DNA from: Halapricum desulfuricans
Lineage (GTDB): Archaea > Halobacteriota > Halobacteria > Halobacteriales > Haloarculaceae
Direction of reading: 5' to 3'
DNA: 64,000 bases
Assembly: GCF_017094505.1 (NCBI RefSeq)
Contig: NZ_CP064787.1
Span: 2,876,339-2,940,338 of the forward strand
Shown here: in pieces, positions 61,534-64,000 of the stretch
Layout: every line of letters begins with the position of its first letter
Position numbering within the stretch: the first letter of the stretch is position 1
The notes under the pieces: generated by a model
What the model saw: the letters and a program-made list of their open reading frames with translations, nothing else
Told to the model about the DNA's origin: nothing
Database searches by the model: none
Program-made: the position numbers and the translations under genes

Positions 61534-62244
61534 TCAATCCTGCCAGCGATCGGGCACCTGAATGGAGTACTTGCCGTCTTCCTGGAGGGCGATGATGTAC
61601 TCCTCGCGGTCGTACAGCTCCATGAGATTGAGCTCGTACTGGCCGGGTTCGACGACCTTGATCGACTCGAACTGATCGTTGAGTTCCTCCCGGAGTTCCG
61701 AGAGATCCGGACGGTCCGACTCGTCGGGTACCTGAGCGGCCGTGGCGTCATCAGATGCCCGTTCGGGCGAATCGGGGCCGTCCTCCGGGAGTTCGTCACG
61801 GTCGACGACGTCCGAACGGGCGCTTGCCTGTGCCGCGTCTTCGGGTCCACCGGCCGGCGCAGCGTCGTCACTGGCGGACCCGTCCGCAGCGGTCGAATCG
61901 TCGTCGAGAGCGACGTTCTCGGACGGAGCGGAAGTTCTCCCCTCGTTTCCGTTGGAAATCCCGTCACTCACTGAACTCCGGCTCGACGAAACCCCCTCGT
62001 TTCCAGTGGAAGATCCGCCGACGAGATTTCGGACGGTCGCGGCGGCGTTGCCGACCGTGCCGGCGACCGAGTCTTGCGATTCCGGCCGGTCGGGCGGTTC
62101 GGCGTCGCCGGGCGGTTGCTCGGGGATGTCCGCACCCTCCGGGTGAAACTGGAACTTCGTGCCGCCACACTCCGGACAGCCCGAGAGCATCTCCTTGGAG
62201 CCGTCCTCGAACACGTGCCCGCAGGCGGTACACTGGTGTGGCAT
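61534..62244 (-). CDS. oapC: origin-associated zinc-ribbon protein OapC
   Basis: 236-residue protein with an N-terminal zinc ribbon (CTACGHVF ... CPECGG), a long acidic low-complexity middle and a conserved C-terminus ELRE...FESIKVVEPGQYELNLMELYD. It matches the haloarchaeal origin-associated protein C, third gene of oapA-oapB-oapC. The start shares one base with the stop of oapB (TGATG). The cluster is a marker of the neighbouring replication origin. Confidence 0.85.
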   Translation of the reverse strand: MPHQCTACGHVFEDGSKEMLSGCPECGGTKFQFHPEGADIPEQPPGDAEPPDRPESQDSVAGTVGNAAATVRNLVGGSSTGNEGVSSSRSSVSDGISNGNEGRTSAPSENVALDDDSTAADGSASDDAAPAGGPEDAAQASARSDVVDRDELPEDGPDSPERASDDATAAQVPDESDRPDLSELREELNDQFESIKVVEPGQYELNLMELYDREEYIIALQEDGKYSIQVPDRWQD

Positions 62245-62636
62245 CAGTTCCGGGAGACGAGTGCGCTGATGAGCGTTTCGTCCTTGTGCAGCGTCTCGAT
62301 CTGATCGGCCGGACCGATCACGGTCAGCTTCTTCGGCGTCGAGTCTTTGCCCATCAATCGACCGAGAAAGCTCCCCCCGTCGTCGTCGGACTGGGGGTAG
62401 CTCTCGATCTCGATGCCGTTGAACTCGTCGGGGCTGATCTCGGTCATCGTCACTTCGATCAGCCGCGACTCCTCGTCGGGGGTGAGCCCCTCTTCGAGGA
62501 TCACGATGTTGCCCTCACGGACGCCGTCGAGGATCATCCGGATCTTCTCCATGCTGGTCAGCCCCTCCATGCGCTGGGCGCTGATCATGTCGATCTGGAC
62601 GCCATCAGTGTCGTCTGGTGTCTTGACTTCTGCCAT
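62244..62636 (-). CDS. oapB: origin-associated protein OapB (DUF2073)
   Basis: 130-residue DUF2073 protein. Start MAEVKTPDDTDGVQIDMIS and block IEVTMTEISPDEFNGIEIESYP are typical. The ATG at 62636 fits the family; a GTG three codons upstream overlaps the oapA stop. It is the middle gene of the coupled oapABC operon. Molecular function is not known. Confidence 0.9.
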   Translation of the reverse strand: MAEVKTPDDTDGVQIDMISAQRMEGLTSMEKIRMILDGVREGNIVILEEGLTPDEESRLIEVTMTEISPDEFNGIEIESYPQSDDDGGSFLGRLMGKDSTPKKLTVIGPADQIETLHKDETLISALVSRN

Positions 62637-62641
62637 CGTGA

Positions 62642-63289
62642 TCACCCGAAGTACTCCGCGATCTTGCCGTAGACCTCGTCCATGTTGTCGCCTTCCAGCG
62701 CGGAGAGGGGCACCGTCTCGTGCTGGGGGAAGGCGTTCCGGATCCGCTTGACGGAGGAGTCCTCGAGGTCGATCTTGTTCGCGAAGATCAGCACGGGCAG
62801 ATCCTGGCTCTCGATGATGCCGATCAACATCGTGTTGACCTGCGTGAACGGGTCCTCGGCGCTGTCGAGGACGTAGATCACGCCGTCGACGTCCTCGCGA
62901 AGCCAGTGCATGGCCTCGGCGACGCCTTCAGTCGCCTCGCGGGAACGACGGACAGCGTCTTCCTTTTCCATGTCGTGATCGAGAAACTCGGTGTAGTCGA
63001 CTTTCGTCGTCACGCCGGGCGTGTCGACGATGTCGATCGAGACGGACTTGCCGTTCCGTTCGATCTCGACGTTCTCTTTCCGACGGGCGCGTCGCGTCTC
63101 GTGGGGAATGTGACTCTCCGGTCCGACGGCGTCGCCGTGTTCCGTCCAGTCACGCACGATCCGGTTGGCCAGGGTCGTCTTGCCGGCGTTCGGCGGCCCG
63201 TAGATGCCGATACGTTTCGGGTCCTGTTCAGAGAACAGCGACGCGGCTGCACGAGAAATGCTGTCTCTGAGTCCTGTGAGCAGTCCCAT
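62642..63289 (-). CDS. oapA: origin-associated Era-like GTPase OapA
   Basis: 215-residue P-loop GTPase. Walker A GPPNAGKT is at residues 31-38, the switch II motif DTPG follows in IDIVDTPGVTTKVDYTEF, and NKID gives guanine specificity. Start MGLLTGLRDSISR at 63289 is typical for the family; the open frame extends 20 codons further. First gene of oapABC next to the putative origin. Confidence 0.92.
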   Translation of the reverse strand: MGLLTGLRDSISRAAASLFSEQDPKRIGIYGPPNAGKTTLANRIVRDWTEHGDAVGPESHIPHETRRARRKENVEIERNGKSVSIDIVDTPGVTTKVDYTEFLDHDMEKEDAVRRSREATEGVAEAMHWLREDVDGVIYVLDSAEDPFTQVNTMLIGIIESQDLPVLIFANKIDLEDSSVKRIRNAFPQHETVPLSALEGDNMDEVYGKIAEYFG

Positions 63290-64000
63290 CCTCTGTGTCC
63301 TCCCGCGCCCGATACCGGGCGTCTGCACGTACAGGCTACCCGAATTCACTTAAGCATACGTCAGACATACATAAACGACCGTACACGACGGCCGAGGGCG
63401 ATCAGTCCCCGCAGCGATTGTGTCTCAAATACAAATATGAGAAAAGTTATTATTGCGCAACCTATATCAGATATCGTATGGAAAAGCGGGCCGATATCTA
63501 TGAGGTTATATGCCATATATGCTTTCTCTCTATATTTCTAGATTACCCGTGTCCTAGAGTATCGGAACCGCCCCTCCCCCACCCCTTCGTTTCAACTGGA
63601 ACCGCCAGAGACACGGGACAGTGCAAGCAGAGAGGAGTGTAGAATAGCGGAAACCGGCGAACGAACGGTCGATTCCACCCGGGACGCAGTACATCAGATT
63701 AACTAGAAAGAAGAGAACCCGAAGAGAGGGGGCAGGGAGTTACCAGTTATAGCACAGACAGTTTCATCTTCGGCGGACTGGCTGGCGTTTAGAATCCGAA
63801 GGTCGGAGCTGTCATAGAGCCACGCTGATCTCTGGCGGTCCACGATGACAGACTGACGCGAGTTTCTGGAGGCTGACGGGCGGCTCACGACGTTTGACCG
63901 TGTCTGGAACGTGCTTCTCAAGAGGCCCTATCGTCTCTCTCAAGAGGCCCTATGATACAATACTGTGATATTGTAGGTGTGATACCGTTTCTATGACGCT
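63290..64000. other. candidate replication origin (intergenic, right edge)
   Basis: No convincing gene is found in these 711 bases. An AT-rich stretch at about 63420-63545 could be a duplex-unwinding element. A sequence at 63572-63602 reads, on the minus strand, GTTCCAGTTGAAACGAAGGGG followed by GTGGGG; this has the form of the haloarchaeal origin recognition box with its G-string. It is flanked by CCCGTGTC (63546-63553) and GACACGGG (63610-63617). oapABC lies directly beside it, as at known haloarchaeal origins. The orc/cdc6 gene would lie beyond 64000. Confidence 0.75.
63916..63953. repeat. short direct repeat in the origin region
   Basis: TCTCAAGAGGCCCTAT occurs at 63916-63931 and again at 63938-63953, a period of 22 bases. 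It is not like the origin recognition box. It could be a small iteron-like site or part of the promoter of the gene beyond the edge. Confidence 0.7.

Noticed and set aside
1..64000. CRISPR arrays, rRNA operons, transposase or integrase genes
   Set aside because: I looked for regularly spaced repeats, rRNA-like blocks and transposase or integrase motifs and found none. The dispersed palindromes are not in arrays.

Overview
The window looks like a piece of a haloarchaeal (class Halobacteria) main chromosome. It is GC-rich, and the predicted proteins are strongly acidic. The information-processing genes are archaeal: the large subunit of family D DNA polymerase, an RPA with several OB folds, an RFC small subunit, a thermosome subunit and the PurO-type IMP cyclohydrolase. 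Many exported proteins carry twin-arginine signals followed by a lipobox, which is the usual haloarchaeal export mode. The sequence alone does not settle the genus.

Layout. 1-1515: 3' truncated peptide-type solute-binding protein. 1665-8737: small conserved genes, a metallophosphoesterase, an inositol-monophosphatase-family enzyme, hisH, an arsR-arsM pair with an operator-like palindrome, membrane proteins and a BNR-type beta-propeller. 8913-18436: mainly metabolic genes (aldo/keto reductase, MBL hydrolase, purO, rfcC, idi, phosphoribosyltransferase, PhzF, MfnA-type decarboxylase) ending in a LiaF-like membrane protein and a lipoprotein. 18443-21934: pheS-pheT, whose 3' end is tandemly duplicated. 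22263-29294: a rhomboid-type protease with an extra ectodomain, a YchF-type GTPase, an ABC-2 exporter and small membrane proteins. 29408-36227: a lipoprotein gene with a nonsense codon, a hairpin cluster, rtcA, a flavodoxin, a bactofilin-like protein, RPA, a methyltransferase and tRNA-Leu(UAG) with a nearby tRNA-derived palindrome.

36291-50206 is the most accessory-looking part. It has palindromic dispersed repeats, a 44-residue zinc-finger protein, an extracytoplasmic electron-transfer module (a lipoprotein with two [2Fe-2S] ferredoxin domains, a NrfD membrane protein, a Tat-exported four-cluster ferredoxin subunit and a two-domain lipoprotein) and no visible catalytic subunit. A NitT/TauT-type ABC operon follows, with two permeases, a CoxG/SRPBCC protein and an unusual four-domain IPT-like protein. 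Two HTH-10 regulators sit beside it. 50305-63289 returns to core genes: NCS2 permease, flavin reductase, AI-2E-family protein, thermosome, PolD large subunit with a mini-intein in its catalytic motif, and the origin-associated oapA-oapB-oapC cluster. The last 700 bases have no gene but contain an AT-rich stretch and a sequence resembling a haloarchaeal origin recognition box, so the right edge is probably a replication origin with the orc/cdc6 gene just outside.

Main points of interest: a family of 77-78 bp palindromes that repeatedly abut TGA stop codons; the orphan extracytoplasmic iron-sulfur module; the two-permease ABC/CoxG/IPT operon; the PolD mini-intein ending in Gln next to a tract of foreign codon usage; the tandem duplication of the pheT 3' end; the tRNA-derived palindrome; and the candidate origin.
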